This document shows positions 1 through 12,100 of a DNA stretch of 64,000 nucleotides, piece after piece. Origin of the DNA: Chrysemys picta bellii. Its lineage: Eukaryota > Chordata > Testudines > Emydidae. The position numbers and the translations under genes were made by a program. Positions within the stretch are counted from its first letter, which is position 1; the number at the start of each line of letters is the position of its first letter. Under the pieces are notes generated by a model. The model made no database searches. It worked only from the letters and a program-made list of their open reading frames with translations, and was not told the DNA's origin. The stretch lies in the NCBI RefSeq assembly GCF_011386835.1, contig NC_088801.1, forward strand, positions 18,648,824 to 18,712,823, in the 5' to 3' direction.

Positions 1-960
1 TGCTGCAGGGTGGCCAGGAGCATTGTCTACGATCAGCAACACTTTAAAGTCAAATCCTTTCTCTTCGAGGTACCACTTGACCTCCGAAATGAAACACTTG
101 TGGAACCAATCCAGAAATAATGCTGCCGTCACCCAAGCCTTTTTATTTGATTGCCAGAACACAGGCAGGAGGTTTTTGTTCTTGCCTTTTAGGGCACTGG
201 GATTTATAGCCCAGTAGAGCAAGCCCGGCTTTATTAAATGTCCAGCCACATTGCCACAAAACAATACAGTCACACAGTCTATAGCTGCTTTGAAGCCAGG
301 GGCTTGTCTTTCTGATTTTGAAATGTAAGTGCGGTTGGGCATTTTTTTTTTCCAGAAGAGCCCAGTCTCGTCAGCATTAAAATCTTGTTCCAGAAGATTG
401 CCCTTTTCTTCTATGATTTTCTTTAATTGTTCAGGGTAGGCTTTTGCTGCCTCTTCATCGGCAGATGCAGCTTCACCAGTAGTCTGCACGTTTTTGAGGT
501 TGAAGCACTTCCTAAAACTGTTAAGCCAACCTTGGCTGGCTTTGAATTCCTTCTTATCAGAAGGCTGTCGCTCTTTGGCAGGAGGTTTGAACAGTGCATA
601 GAGGCTAAGAGCCTTTTCTCGCAACGTGTTGCCATCGATAGGCACACGTTTACGGTTTATGTCTTCAAGCCATAAGTTTAATGCCTTTTCAGTCTTCACT
701 AAAGTCTTATCACACACCTGGCTCGTCACCTTAGCAGTTATTGGAGCACTTGATGCCACGGCTTGACGTATTTCTCTCTCTTGGATCTTGATGGCACGGA
801 TGCTAGATTCATTGTGGCCATATTTACGCGCCACATTGGAGACCGACATACCGTCTCTCAATAAGTCCAACACAGCCAGTTTTTCCTCCAGCGTTGGAAC
901 AGATCGCTGTTTCTTCAGTTGAGCACCAGCTGAAGTAGTTGGCTTGCGTTTAGGGGCCAT
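1..960 (-). CDS. Tigger/pogo-type DDE transposase, N-terminal 320 codons, open to the window edge
   Basis: Read leftwards from the ATG at 960-958, the minus strand stays open for 320 codons and leaves the window with no stop. The first ~60 residues are basic and then helical (LEEKLAVLDLLRDGMSVSNV, an HTH of CENP-B/pogo type). A second CENP-B-like DNA-binding part follows (WLEDINRKRVPIDG). The DDE catalytic core starts near residue 195: NADETGLFW holds the first Asp and VDNAPGHP, near the left edge, holds the second. Known of the family: Tigger transposases cut and paste at TA dinucleotides. The intact frame in a region full of broken elements suggests a young copy or a domesticated TIGD-like gene. 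The adjacent terminal-repeat-like sequence favours a transposon. The third catalytic acid and C-terminus are outside the window. Confidence 0.88.
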   Translation of the reverse strand, partial: MAPKRKPTTSAGAQLKKQRSVPTLEEKLAVLDLLRDGMSVSNVARKYGHNESSIRAIKIQEREIRQAVASSAPITAKVTSQVCDKTLVKTEKALNLWLEDINRKRVPIDGNTLREKALSLYALFKPPAKERQPSDKKEFKASQGWLNSFRKCFNLKNVQTTGEAASADEEAAKAYPEQLKKIIEEKGNLLEQDFNADETGLFWKKKMPNRTYISKSERQAPGFKAAIDCVTVLFCGNVAGHLIKPGLLYWAINPSALKGKNKNLLPVFWQSNKKAWVTAALFLDWFHKCFISEVKWYLEEKGFDFKVLLIVDNAPGHPAA

Positions 961-1240
961 GTACAAAAAAATATGTATCTTTAAACACTAGAATCACACT
1001 CAGCGCAGCAAAATGCTCACATTATGAGAGGCACGCGGGAACTGAGACCAACTGAGGGAACAGCAGATTCATGTCTCCATCTCACGCTCACTCTGGGGCA
1101 TACACTCATTGGGTGGAACCGCCCACACTATTTACAGGTATCTTGTTGTTTTTGTTTTTCTTTTTCTTTTTCTTTTTTTTTGCCGAGCGCATATAGTTGA
1201 ATTCGCGTAAGTTAAATGCGCATATGATGCGACTCACCTA
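961..1240 (-). mobile_element. 5' end of the Tigger element: leader and terminal inverted repeat
   Basis: Upstream of the transposase ATG lies a leader with a T-rich tract (about 1145-1181). It ends in CG-containing sequence at 1182-1240 with phased words such as CGCGTAA, GCGCATATG and TGATGCG, as expected of a Tigger terminal inverted repeat. The outer edge at 1240 abuts a TA that interrupts a recognisable hAT-like end. The opposite terminus is outside the window, so the TIR pairing cannot be verified here. Confidence 0.65.
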
Positions 1241-1242
1241 TA

Positions 1243-1294
1243 TTAACTTCTGAAGAGCCACATGTGACTCCAGAGCCACAGGTTGGCCACCCCG
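1243..1294 (+). mobile_element. End fragment of a hAT-like nonautonomous element
   Basis: The stretch ends in GGTTGGCCACCCCG, close to the CAGGGGTGGCCAACC hAT terminus read in reverse, preceded by GAGCCACA and GAGCCACATG repeats. Its inner side is cut at TA (1241-1242) by the Tigger terminus. The other half would lie left of the window. Confidence 0.55.
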
Positions 1295-1663
1295 TCCTAG
1301 TAGAAAGCAAGTCCACCTTGAGCCCTTGTCTGACACTTGCTCCTTTTGTTGTGGGTCTAAGTTGGGGGAAAAACATCATTTTATGTGGTCAGTTATGGTC
1401 ACAGGTGCAGTGTTTTGATTTTTCGGGGAAGGTTCTCTTTGCGGGACAGAAATATAAGAGTTCTGTCCCCAATGCTTGATCGCATTCATCATGAAGTTAC
1501 TATATTTCATGAAATATGTTGATTTGAATTGGTTTCCATCGAATCTTGTTGACACTTTAAACAAAAATGAGTGCTTTTATTAATCTGATCTCAGTTGTTG
1601 TCCTTTAGAAATTGTTATTTTAATTTAAAATATGTATTGGAATATGGAAATTGCCATGCTAGT
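1295..1663. other. Intronic or intergenic sequence with nothing recognised
   Basis: AT-rich DNA without splice-flanked coding sequence, repeat ends or RNA-like structure that I can identify. The short open frames here (for example 1264-1479) show no family resemblance. Confidence 0.5.
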
Positions 1664-2176
1664 TTGCACTCAGTATTTGTCTAGTCCAGCATCCTGTCTC
1701 CAACAGTGATCAACACCAGATGCTTCAGAAGAAGGTTCAAGAAACCCTGCAGTTACACCGGTGTGGAATAATCTCTCCTCCCACATTAGATTTCTTCCTC
1801 ATATTTCTTCCAAAATTTGTTAACAAGAATATCCAGAGCTACAATACTTAATGCTATCTATATAATTATCTAGTCCCTTTTTGAGTGTTGCTGAGTTTTT
1901 TGGCCTCCCAGCATCCTCTGGCAATGAGTTCCACCATTTAATTATGCATTGTGTGAAAAAGGATTTCTTTTTATCAATTTTGAATCTGCCACCTTTTAAA
2001 ATTCATTTAATATCCCCTTGTATTATTAGATGGGGAAAACAGATGCTGCCCTCTCTCTTCTATTAGCCATTCTTTATACTTTTTATTATGTCTTCTTATT
2101 CATCTCTTTTCAAAGGTAAACAATACCAGTCTCTTTAATCTCTTTCCATACGAGTTCTTCCATGCTGTGTGTAAGC
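1664..2176 (-). mobile_element. Old CR1-family LINE 3' fragment
   Basis: Read on the minus strand, the segment carries diverged C-terminal CR1 ORF2 sequence (words matching the VNLWNSL-type region around 1900-1960) and then a CR1 3' UTR (TCTAGTCCAGCATCCTGTCT at 1680-1699). It resembles the better preserved copy beginning at 2461, but is much more mutated and 5' truncated. Confidence 0.75.
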
Positions 2177-2663
2177 AATGTGCTGTTTACATATAGTTAT
2201 TTCTCTCGCAATCATCGTTTTCTGAGCACCCTGTAAAATTAATGGTACATCACTTACCTCCAAAACATAGAACTCTCCTCCCTTCTCCTTCTAAGTTACT
2301 GATTGAATTCAAGACACTATTTCCAGAAAGGTGGAAAATACACTAGATTCATCTTGAAAAGTGACCAACACTTCAAATAGAAGAGCAGACTTTTATTACA
2401 GCTGAGTCATTGCCATTTTTGTCCATATGGATTTTAATGAACTACTGAGTCAGCATATGCAATACATAAGAACATAAGAAAGGCCGTACCGGGTCAGACC
2501 AAAGGTCCATCTAGCCCAGTATCCTGTCTACTGACAGTGGCCAATGCCAGATGCCCGAGAGGGAGTGAACCTAACAGGCAATGATCAAGTGATCTCTCTC
2601 CTGCCATCCATCTCCACCCTCTGACAGACAGAGGCTAGGGACACCATTCCTTACCCATCCTGG

Positions 2664-4152
2664 CTAATAGCCATTAATGGACTTAACCACCATGAATTTA
2701 TCCAGTTGTCTTTTAAATTCTGTTATAGTCCTAGCCTTCACAACCTCCTCAGATAAGGAGTTCCACAAGTTGACTGTGCGCTGTGTGAAGAACTTCCTTT
2801 TATTTGTTTTAAACCTGGTGCCTATTAATTTCATTTGATGACCCCTAGTTCTTGTATTATGGGAATAAGTAAATAACTTTTCCTTATTCACTTTCTCCAC
2901 GTCACTCATGATTTTATATACCTCTATCATATCCTCCTAGTCTCCTCTTTTCCAAGCTGAAGAGTCCTAGCCTCTTTAATCTCTCCTCATATGGGACCCG
3001 TTCCAAACCCTTAATCATTTTAGTTGCCCTTTTCTGAACCTTTTCTAGTGCCAGTATATCTTTTTTGAGATGAGGAGACCACATCTGTACGCAGTATTCG
3101 AGATGAGGGCGTACCATCGATTTATATAAGGGCAATAATATATTCTCAGTCTTATTCTCTATCCCCTTTTTAATCATTCCTAACATCTTGTTTGCTTTTT
3201 TGACTGCCTCTGCACACTGCATGGACGTTTTCAGAGAACTATCCACGATGACTCCAAGATCTTTTTCCTGACTAGTTGTAGCTAAATAGTCCCCATCATA
3301 TTGTATGTTTAGTTGGGGTTATTTTTTCCAATGTGCATTACTTTACATTTATCCACATTAAATTTCATTTGCCATTTTGTTGCCCAATCACTTAGTTTTG
3401 TGAGATCTTTTTGAAGTTCTTCACAGTCTGCTTTGGACTTAACTATCTTTAGCAGTTTAGTATCATCTGCAAACTTTGCCACCTCACTGTTTACCCCTTT
3501 CTCCAGATGATTTATGAATAAGTTGAATAGGATCGGTCCGAGGACTGACCCTTGGGGAACACCACTGGTTACCTCTCTCCATTCTGAAAATTTACCTTTC
3601 ATTCCTACCCTTTGTTCCCTGTCTTTTAACCAGTTCTCAATCCATGAAAGGACCTTCCCTTTTATCCCATGGCAGCTTAATTTACATAAGAGCCTTTGGT
3701 GAGGGATCTTGTCAAAGGCTTTCTGGAAATCTAAGTACACTATGTCCACTGGATCCCCCTTGTCCACATGTTTGTTGACCCCTTCAAAGAATTCTAATAG
3801 ATTAGTAAGACATGATTTCCCTTTACAGAAACCATGTTAACTATTGCTCAACAGTTTGTTTTTCTATGTGTCGGACAATTTTATTCTTAACTATTGTTTC
3901 GACTAATTTGCCCGGTACAGACGTTAGACTTACCGGTCTGTAATTGCCGGGATCACCTCTAGAGCCCTTTTTAAATATTGGCGTTACATTAGCTAACTGC
4001 CAGTCATTGGGTACAGAAGCCGATTTAAAGGACAGGTTACAAACCTTAGTTAACAGTTCCGCAACTTCACATTTGAGTTCTTTCAGAACTCTTGGGTGAA
4101 TGCTATCTGGTCCCGGTGACTTGTTAATGTTAAGTTTATCAATTAATTCCAA
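2664..4152 (-). pseudogene. CR1 ORF2 reverse transcriptase domain, frameshifted
   Basis: The minus-strand pieces hold the fingers region (KSPGPDSIHPRVLKEL, NYRPVSLTS) in 4152-3841. Motif A (YLDFQKAFDKIPH), motif B (SGVPQGSVLGPILFN) and motif C (FADD, the variant of YADD) are in 3767-3309. The thumb and C-terminal region (YCVQMWSPHLKKDI) is in 3246-2664. Interruptions near 3840, 3770, 3250 and 2930 prevent a single protein. Confidence 0.92.
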
Positions 4153-4593
4153 AACCTCCTCTCATGACACTTCAGTCCGTGACAGTTCCTCAGATTTGTC
4201 ACCTACAAAAGCCAGCTCAGGTTTGGGAATCTCCCTAACATCCTCAGCCATGAAGACTGAAGCAAAGAATCCATTTAGTTTCTCCGCAATGACTTTATCG
4301 TCTTTAAGCACTCCTTTTGTATCTCAATCATCAAGGGGCCCCACTGGTTGTTTAGCAGGCTTCCTGCTTCTGATGTACTTAAAAAACATTTTGTTATTAT
4401 CTTTGGAGTTTTTGGCTAGCCGTTCTTCAAACTCCTCTTTGGCTTTTCTTATTACATTCTTGCACTTAATTTGGCAGCGTTTATGCGCCTTTCTATTTGC
4501 CTCACTAGGATTTGACTTCCACTTTTTAAAGGAAGTCTTTTTTTATCTCTCACTGCTTCTTTTACATGGTTGTTAAGCCACGGTGGCTTTTTT

Positions 4594-5484
4594 TTAGTTT
4601 TTACTGTGTTTCTTAATTTGGGGTATACATTGAAGTTGGGCCTCTATTATGGTGTCTTTAAAAAGCGCCCATGCAGCTTGCAGGGATTTCACTTTAGTCA
4701 CTGTACCTTTTAACTTCTGTTTAACTAACCCCCTCATTTTTGCATAGTTCCCCCTTTTGAAATTAAATGCCACAGTGTTGGGCTGTTGAGATTTTCTTCC
4801 CTCCACAGGGATGTTGAATGCTATTGTATTATGGTCACTATTTCCAAGCGGTCCTGCTATAGTTACCTCTTGGACCAGCTCCTGCGTTCCACTCAGGACT
4901 AAATCTAGAGTTGCCTCTCCCCTTGTGGGTTCCCATACCAGCTGCTCCATGAAGCAGTTATTTAAAGTATAGAGAAATTTTTATCTCTGCATTTCGTCCT
5001 GAAGTGAAATGTTCCCAGTCAATATGGGGATAATTGAAATCCCGCACTATTATTGAGTTCTTAATTTTGATAGCCTCTCTAATTTCCCTTAGCATTTCAT
5101 CATCACTATCACCGTCCTGGTCAGGTGGTCGATAATAGATCCCTAATGTTATATTTTTATTAGAGCATGAAATTTCTATCCATAGAGATTCTATGGAACA
5201 TGCGGATTTGCTTAAGATTTTTATTTCATTTGATTGTACATTTTCTTTCACGTATAGTGCCACTCCCCCCCTGCACGACCTGTTCTGTCCTTCCGATGTA
5301 TTTTGTACCCCGGAATGATTGTGTCCCATTGATTGCTCTCAGTCCACCAGGTTTCTGTGATTCCTATTATATCAATATCCTCCTTTATCACAAGGCGCTC
5401 TAGTTCACCCATCTTATTATTTAGACTTCTAGCATTTGTGTACCTGTGGCCTTTACACAGTTTCATTCTGTTTTGTATGTTCAT
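4594..5484 (-). pseudogene. CR1 ORF2 apurinic-type endonuclease domain, frameshifted
   Basis: Three overlapping minus-strand frames give an EEP-type endonuclease. The N-terminal part contains YTNARSLNNKMGELE and IIGITETWW (metal-binding Glu region). The middle part contains IYYRPPDQD, and the C-terminal part ends in LGNSDHNTIAFNI, where SDH is the catalytic motif. Known of the family: the domain nicks target DNA to prime reverse transcription. Frameshifts near 5250-5330 and 4955 disable it. Confidence 0.88.
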
Positions 5485-5490
5485 CCCAGT

Positions 5491-7934
5491 GTGATCCTGA
5501 TGTAATTCACTGTGAAATCAGGCAAGTTTTATTGCTCTTCTTGCATTGCACATAGGTTTCTAATGAAACTGGAAGTGGGACTGGCAGACAGATTTCTGAA
5601 TTCTTCGTTACAGGCAAAGTCCCATGTATGATTTTTACAGCTGTGTAAAATTTCATGTAGTTGCCCTTTTTATTTTGTGCGTAACTGTGCTACATTTTCA
5701 TTTTTAATTGATTCTTTAGTCCCTTAGATGGTAAAGATGTCACTGTATCATATTTGTAAGGTTATCAACCTACAGCATCAGTTACCCTTCAGTTCTATGC
5801 TGCTACCTTTTCTGACAGGGCTGCAGGTGTACCATTGGCACTGTATGTAAATATTTAATAATAAGTTATATTCCACCAGAAGTAAAAAGTTGTTTGATCT
5901 CTGTCCACTGCCAGGAAACAATTGACTGACTGATGTCCAAAGAATCGGAGTATGTCAGTTGAATTTGGCCTGCCACCAATTTCTTATATGATCTTTCTCA
6001 GAAAAGGGGAGGCTTAGAGACCAGATAGTTGGCAAGGTTATTTAAAATAAAGTGATCTCTTGCAAGCAAGGGCTGAATTATTGCATGTTTGAGGGCTGCT
6101 GGCAGCTTATCCTCTCTAACCTTGCCAATAATGAGCTTGGGTATTCCCTACTGGTTTTTGTCAGTTCACACATGGCCGAATGGCTCTCACATGCCACAAA
6201 TAGAACCTCTTCCAATTGGGAGCATGGATGAAATTCATCCTGGGAGCATGGTGTGCTTATATTCTTCTATCATGTTACTGTTTTGAAAGCTCCTGAGTCT
6301 TTGACAGTCTTGTCCACGATGTAGATGTGAGAGCTTCTGCCACTGAGCAGCACTTAACCTTGAATTTCTCCTGCCTTTGTATTTTCTATATTTTGCACCC
6401 CCTTTTTGATTTTGGTAGCATTTCACATTCACTTTGCACACATGTATATGACTACACAAGGTAGTAGAGAATCAGGTGAAGTTGATTCAGAAACTGGTTG
6501 GAAGCATACTGGGTTGATTAGATGACCTACCAGTAGAAATGATTCCACTGAGCAGGATTTGCCTACATAATAGCAGAGGAGAAGGATCTCCTGATATCCG
6601 CTTTAGCCTTGGCACAAGAACCTAAAAACTCTTTATCTCAAGAGTCATCCTTCCATCAGTGCTTCAGTTTCTTTACCTCTCACTTCGTTGGTTGCAGGTG
6701 ATTGGTAAACCCTGGCAACCTGAGAGGGTGATGCAAAGGGGAAGAGTTGCCTGGACCTTGTGGCATCTGTAATCATGGGCAACAAATTGCTGTAATGCCC
6801 CCACCAGACTGTCCATAGGCAGAACAGGTTTTTCTCCAGAGAGCGTTAGAAAACCAGCAAAATCTATCAATATATTTGGGTGGACCATCAAAACAATGCT
6901 ATTTTATTATTTTATTTATGTGGGCTGATCACAGTAATAAAGACTAATGGAGTTTGAAGTTGTGTTATAACACACAACATTTTTCTTCAAAGGTTCTTGT
7001 GGTTTTCATCATCGTTCTGATGTTAAAATCGTGGTATTTTTGCAGAAACTTCCTTAAGGTTTTTTTTAGTTTTTAAAAGTTTAGGCTTGTTGAAAATAAA
7101 AGTGCTTCTGACAGGGAAAACTAAATAAATTCACTTGCTTTCAAGTCAAATCAATGAGTTATTGTTTTGTTATTGATACACTGTGTAATTCACATTAGTA
7201 TTAATGGGAGTTACTTACATGTCTTAATGATAGAATAACCCCATTATAGTATTGTGCAGGCAGTTACTGTATAACCATCCAACACTGTTCAGTGGCATTT
7301 GGAAAATGGTAATTGTCTCCATATTGGTATTGCTGTCGTCACCGGAGACTAACTGATTTGTGTTTGGTATTTCGTGGTGTAGACAAATAGATCCAGATGA
7401 TCTTAACCCTCTGTATACACTGTAAATTCCACTCTCGCCAAGCTGCCAGAGTTCAAGGGTCAATGGTTTATTTTTAGGTTTGCTTTGAATAGTTGTTCCT
7501 TTTCAAGAACTCCTACTAGTACTGTTATAAAACCTAACGGTTCTTATTAGGCAACTGAGACTTCTCTAAAGGTGGAATAACCAGCTTTTAAAAGGACACA
7601 GCTGGGTTAATGTTCATAAATTTAAAGCAACAAAAAAAATTTTCCTTACCAAAGAGATGAATAACCTCTTAAATTATTAAAATTAATGGAATTTACAAAA
7701 TCAAGCTTAATTTTTTACTTTATCGATTGCTTGAAGAATAAACACTAACCAACTCTTTCCCCCCCCCCCCCTTTTTTGTGTGTGTGTATACAGTCTGTTT
7801 CTACTGTATTTCATTTTCAGGTTGTCATGTATATCCCAATGTTGCAATGTCTGGATTACAAAGAATGCAGGGGACTGTTTGTTTTGTTTTTTGTTTTTAA
7901 TATTTCGTTAGACTTTAGAGTAAAACAGTGGAAA
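5491..7934. other. Intronic sequence, no gene found
   Basis: About 2.4 kb of AT-rich DNA with only short open frames on both strands. A homopolymer/dinucleotide patch (C run, T run, then GT repeats) sits at 7759-7789. I searched by eye for miR-128-1, which lies in an R3HDM1 intron in mammals, and did not find its mature sequence. Confidence 0.5.
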
Positions 7935-8330
7935 CCTATCTAGATGAGGAGGTCTCTGAATTACTACATAGAATTTTTTCCCAGGTGTCTAGCTGGTGGG
8001 TCTTGCCCACATGCTCAGGGTCTAACTGATTGCCATATTTGGGGTTAGGAAGGAATTTTCTCTCAGGCCAGATTGTCAGAGACCCTGGGGGTTGGGTGGA
8101 GGTGTGGGTGGGGTTCGCCTTCCTATGCGGCATGCACTTGCTTGTTTGAACTAGAGTAAATGGTGGATTCTCTGTAATTTAGACTTAAAATCAAGATTTG
8201 AGGACTTCAGTAACTCGTCAGAGGATATGGATTCATTACAGAAGTGAGTGAGTGAGGTTTGGTGGCTTGTAGGAGGTGAGACTAGATCATGGTGGTCCCT
8301 TTTGGCCTTAAAGTCTGAGTCTATTACTCT
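7935..8330 (+). mobile_element. CR1-type LINE 3' UTR fragment
   Basis: The segment has the order seen in amniote CR1 3' ends: CTGGTGGGTCTTGCCCACAT (7992-8011), the GGAAGGAATTTTCTCTCAGG region, the CAGAGACCCTGGGGGTTGGG patch, a GATTTGAGGACTTCAGTAAC region and the ending TGGTCCCTTTTGGCCTTAAA. It contains no coding part and ends about 200 bp before an R3HDM1 exon. Confidence 0.75.
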
Positions 8331-8488
8331 TTTTAGTTTTTATAAATGCTTGTTCTTCCAAAACATAAATTTGGGATTAAGTCTGGCCTGACATCCCTAG
8401 GAGAAGGTTCTATTAGATGTCTTAACAAAACTGTATAACCTTTTCATATGTACATCTATGTGTAAAACATGTTATAGATGTAATGTAA

Positions 8489-8719
<231 letters not shown>

Positions 8720-9037
8720 TGAATATTTAAAGCAATTTTAAAAAATCTGAACTTTGTAGGCTGAAAAAAGCTCCAGCAGGAGCTTGAGTATCTTAAAAAG
8801 GTAATGTGAAATGTCTGAAGCAGGAGCATTACAAATACACAACTTTCCATTAAATAGTTGCATGGAGGGCTTGGGTGTTACAGTCAGAGCATAGCATTAA
8901 ATATGGTGCAGAGTACATGAAACCAGAGCTGTTAAGACTTCTGCATTTTGTTGTTGGTTTTTTTCTTCTGTTATAGAAAAATCTCCTGATTAATTCTTAA
9001 AATTCCTAGGACTCGAACTTTGAAATCCTTATGAACC

Positions 9038-9465
9038 AAGTGTGACTCAGTAGGGAGCGGGGCGGATTGACCTGGGAATGTTGTTTAGTTTTACTGGTAC
9101 TGTCTGCATGGGGGATGGGAGAGCAGGGGATGACTTTAGGTGAGGGACGGTACCTGAGCCAGGATGGGGGTGGAGTGAGTTGACACCTTTGCCCGGGAAA
9201 CTGGACAAAGGGAGAGGGGGAGAGAGCTTGCTGGAGGGGTTTTTGGCTTCAGTTTTGGGCTGGCTGGGAAGAGGCAGGGAACCCCAAGTCTGGGGTCTAA
9301 GATCCTTGCCCCCCAGAGGGACCTGGCTGAGGGGTCCTGGTTGTACCTACAAGCCCTGCTTGGAACTGTGTTCCTGTCGTCTAATAAACGTTCTGTTTTG
9401 CTGGCTGGCTGAGAGTCATGGTGAATCGCAGGAATTGGGGGTGCAGGGCCCTGACACCAAGCTTT
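9038..9465 (+). mobile_element. Solo LTR-like fragment of an endogenous retrovirus
   Basis: A G-rich block ends in a pyrimidine-rich stretch, the poly(A) signal AATAAA (9383-9388) and a T/G-rich tail (TTCTGTTTTGCTGGCTGGC). This resembles turtle retroviral LTRs, with U3 then R/U5. No gag, pol or env sequence adjoins it, so it would be a recombined solo LTR. The exact termini and target duplication were not resolved. It lies in the intron between R3HDM1 exons A and B. Confidence 0.6.
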
Positions 9466-9869
9466 TGCATTGTTTTTTGGGGGAAAGAGAACGTTTTGAC
9501 ATTATTTGGCACTATTGCAGCTATTGTCATCGCTAGTCTTCCTTGCTATTATGTAGAACTCAAGAATTTAGACCATTTTCTGTCCTATCAAGTCAGTTAA
9601 TCGTGGAGGTTATCACTTAGTTTCTATAGCAGAGCTACTTCCCTTGGTGGAATAATTGATATATGGTAAATGGGGAGCAGAGACTTTTCTAAGTAGAATA
9701 ATTATATGATATGCCTCGTATAAATTTTTTCAGTTGCCACCCCTCTATTTTGCCCAATCACATTATTGCCATTCTCTGATCCTCCTAAGTTTCATCTTAA
9801 ATACTTGTTTCACTTTAAGAAGCACTGGTATAACCCTTATGTTAAGGTAACATTCTGGAATGAAGCAGA

Positions 9870-10060
9870 GGCACAAACATTTAATATTCAAATGTGTAAA
9901 TTTTCACTTCTAAAGCTCTTTTGATTCAAAGATCTTTTAACACTTTACAAAGTGTCACTAAGTATCATTTCTGTTATACTGAAGGAGAAATTCAGGTTAC
10001 TTGCCTGAGTTCACACAGCATGACACTGGTAGAGCTGGGAATAGAGCAAAGGCCTTCCAA
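9870..10060 (-). mobile_element. Ancient MIR/L2-like SINE fragment
   Basis: The words AGGAGAAATTCAGG, ACTTGCCTGAGTTCACACAG and GTAGAGCTGGGA follow the order of the MIR core (seen from its complement). Divergence is high, so the family assignment is by pattern only. Confidence 0.55.
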
Positions 10061-10452
10061 CTCCCAGTATGTTGTATTTTAAAAAAGCCTATTTCACTAA
10101 AGCCTTTTTTCAACAGTTGCCCTGAGTAGTTGGGTTGGGTCTGTTTAAAAAAACAAAAATAAAAAAACCCTCATACTTCAATTCCTCAAAACATTTTAGT
10201 GTAGAGCTTCCAGCATCCTGTCTTGATATTTGTAGTCTGCTATTGTTTCAATTAGTTAAATGTATAACTGTTTACTCATCCCCTTTGTTAAATCCTATAC
10301 AAATACTCAACGTAGGCTATGTCTTTAAAGTTTCTTGGGATTTGGATCTTAATCAGCTTTTCCATAAAGATGGCATACATTGAGCATTCTTCAAGTGATC
10401 ATCCACATGCATTCCACTCATGGTACACATGCACCTCAGGCATGCAACATAA

Positions 10453-10479
10453 GATTCTTTTGGCCAGCAGTGTCCATTG
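10453..10479 (+). repeat. Left arm of a 27-bp perfect inverted repeat of the DIRS-like element
   Basis: Exact reverse complement of 13442-13468, as read base by base. Part of the longer, imperfect terminal inverted repeats. Confidence 0.85.
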
Positions 10480-12100
10480 GGCCCCTCCACCTCCACACCC
10501 ACCCAAGGGCATAAAGGGCAACTATTGCTCAGTTGTTGCTTACCACATGTGGCAGTGAGACAGAACCCCTACAATGTCCACCTGCTTCTCTGTGGATTGT
10601 GCTAGTTTAGTGTTAGCGTTAGTTAGACTTGTTGCCTTTTGATAGCACATGCAAAAATCTCCCTGCCCTCTTCCTTATAGGAGTTCTAGCAAAGTGACAG
10701 AAGTGAAACCCCCGGGGCTTGAAACCAGCACTTTTGTGAAGCTTTAATGCCACTTAATGATGGGCACTCGAGGCGCCTGTTTTGTTTAGGGGGGCATGTC
10801 CCCCCCTCCTCTAAGCAGGCTCAAAAAGCTAGAGAAGCCCACTTAAAATTGTTCCTTCTATAGCATTATATGCGAACCTCCTTGGACTTCGAAAGGAAGG
10901 ATGCAGCTAGACCTCAGTACTCCGGTCTATCTGCTTACATGAGGCACATGACTCATAATTCTGACTTGTCTCAGGCTCAACATTCAAGGAACAGCCAACA
11001 GCTGCCTGAGAAGGATCCCTCTGGTGCCCTGGAACTAACTGTTAGAGCTGGAAGTACCCATTAACCATGCAGACTGCTCCTCTCTCGGTACCAGTTGTTC
11101 AGGACCTGGCCCCTCAGGACTCAGCACTTCTCTACGGGCAACCTTGGAACCATGTTCCTCGGTCCTCAGCACATCAGTAGCCAGTGTGTTGGTACCTAAG
11201 GCATATACTGTGCCAAGTGATTTATCTGTGAGTCTGGTGCCGGCTCTTTTGGTCTGAGAAATTGAGGATGGTGATAGCTAAGTCATTAGATTTTGAGACG
11301 TCGACGTGACCATTAAAGGGGGTATTTCTGGTACCAGCTGCACCCACTACTCAGTTAAGGAGCCAGGGCACTCCTAAGAGGATGCCCTTTCCTTGACAGA
11401 GGTGTACATCATCATCCTCATCATCCCTGTCAGGGAATAGTAGGGACTCTTCACCTGCATACCCTTCTTCCCCTGTTTGGGTAGCACAGTGGGAGAGACT
11501 CTGGGGAGCAATCTGTAAGGGGCAGCAGGGCTTATAGAGAACATCCCTCCTGGTGTCCCCTAACTCCCCCACCCATGCTGTATCAGCCTATTGGATGCCC
11601 TGCAGGGGTGCATCTATATTCTCTTTAGACTGTATTATTGGCCCCCGCCAGAGTTTGATTATTCTTCCCTGAAGGGACAATATAGACCAAACAGTTAGGC
11701 CAGCTATTGCAGCCTCAGATTCTGGAAAGGTTGGAGGAGGAGAGTGATTAGTAGTATTTATAAGGGGAAGAACAACTCAAACCCCTTGCAATCTCCTCAT
11801 CCTCTCACGACAAGGCAGTAAATCACCCAATGTCCTCTCCAGTTGATGACTTCAAGGCATTCCAGGACCTCGTCAGGCACATGGCAGAGACTCTGTGTAT
11901 ACCTGTGGAAGTGGTGCAGGAGAAACCTCTCAAACTCCTGGACATCTTATGTCCTCCTATGCCTGGCAGTTTTGCCATGCCTGTACTGTTGGAACCTGTG
12001 TAAGACCTGTGACATGCCAGTATCCATTCCATCCACATCCAAGTGAGCTGACAGGAGGTCCCACCCATTACCAAGGTCACTTGTGGTAGCTGCCATCTAA

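Larger units (their letters stand above)
2461..5490 (-). mobile_element. CR1 LINE, about 3 kb, 5' truncated near the start of ORF2
   Basis: A non-LTR retrotransposon in reverse orientation. The 3' end (TAAGAACATAAGAAAGGCC, 2466-2484) is the typical turtle CR1 tail, followed upstream by the 3' UTR, reverse transcriptase and endonuclease regions of ORF2. ORF1 is missing. The coding region is broken into open pieces at 5484-5248, 5329-4958, 4950-4594, 4152-3841, 3767-3309 and 3246-2664, so the copy is dead. It lies upstream of the first visible R3HDM1 exon, probably in an intron. Confidence 0.95.

Noticed and set aside
4100..4576. Plus-strand 158-codon frame
   Set aside because: It is the antisense of CR1 ORF2, which has recognisable RT motifs on the minus strand.
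9038..9465. Complete endogenous retrovirus
   Set aside because: Only LTR-like sequence is present. No gag, pol or env-like frame lies next to it.
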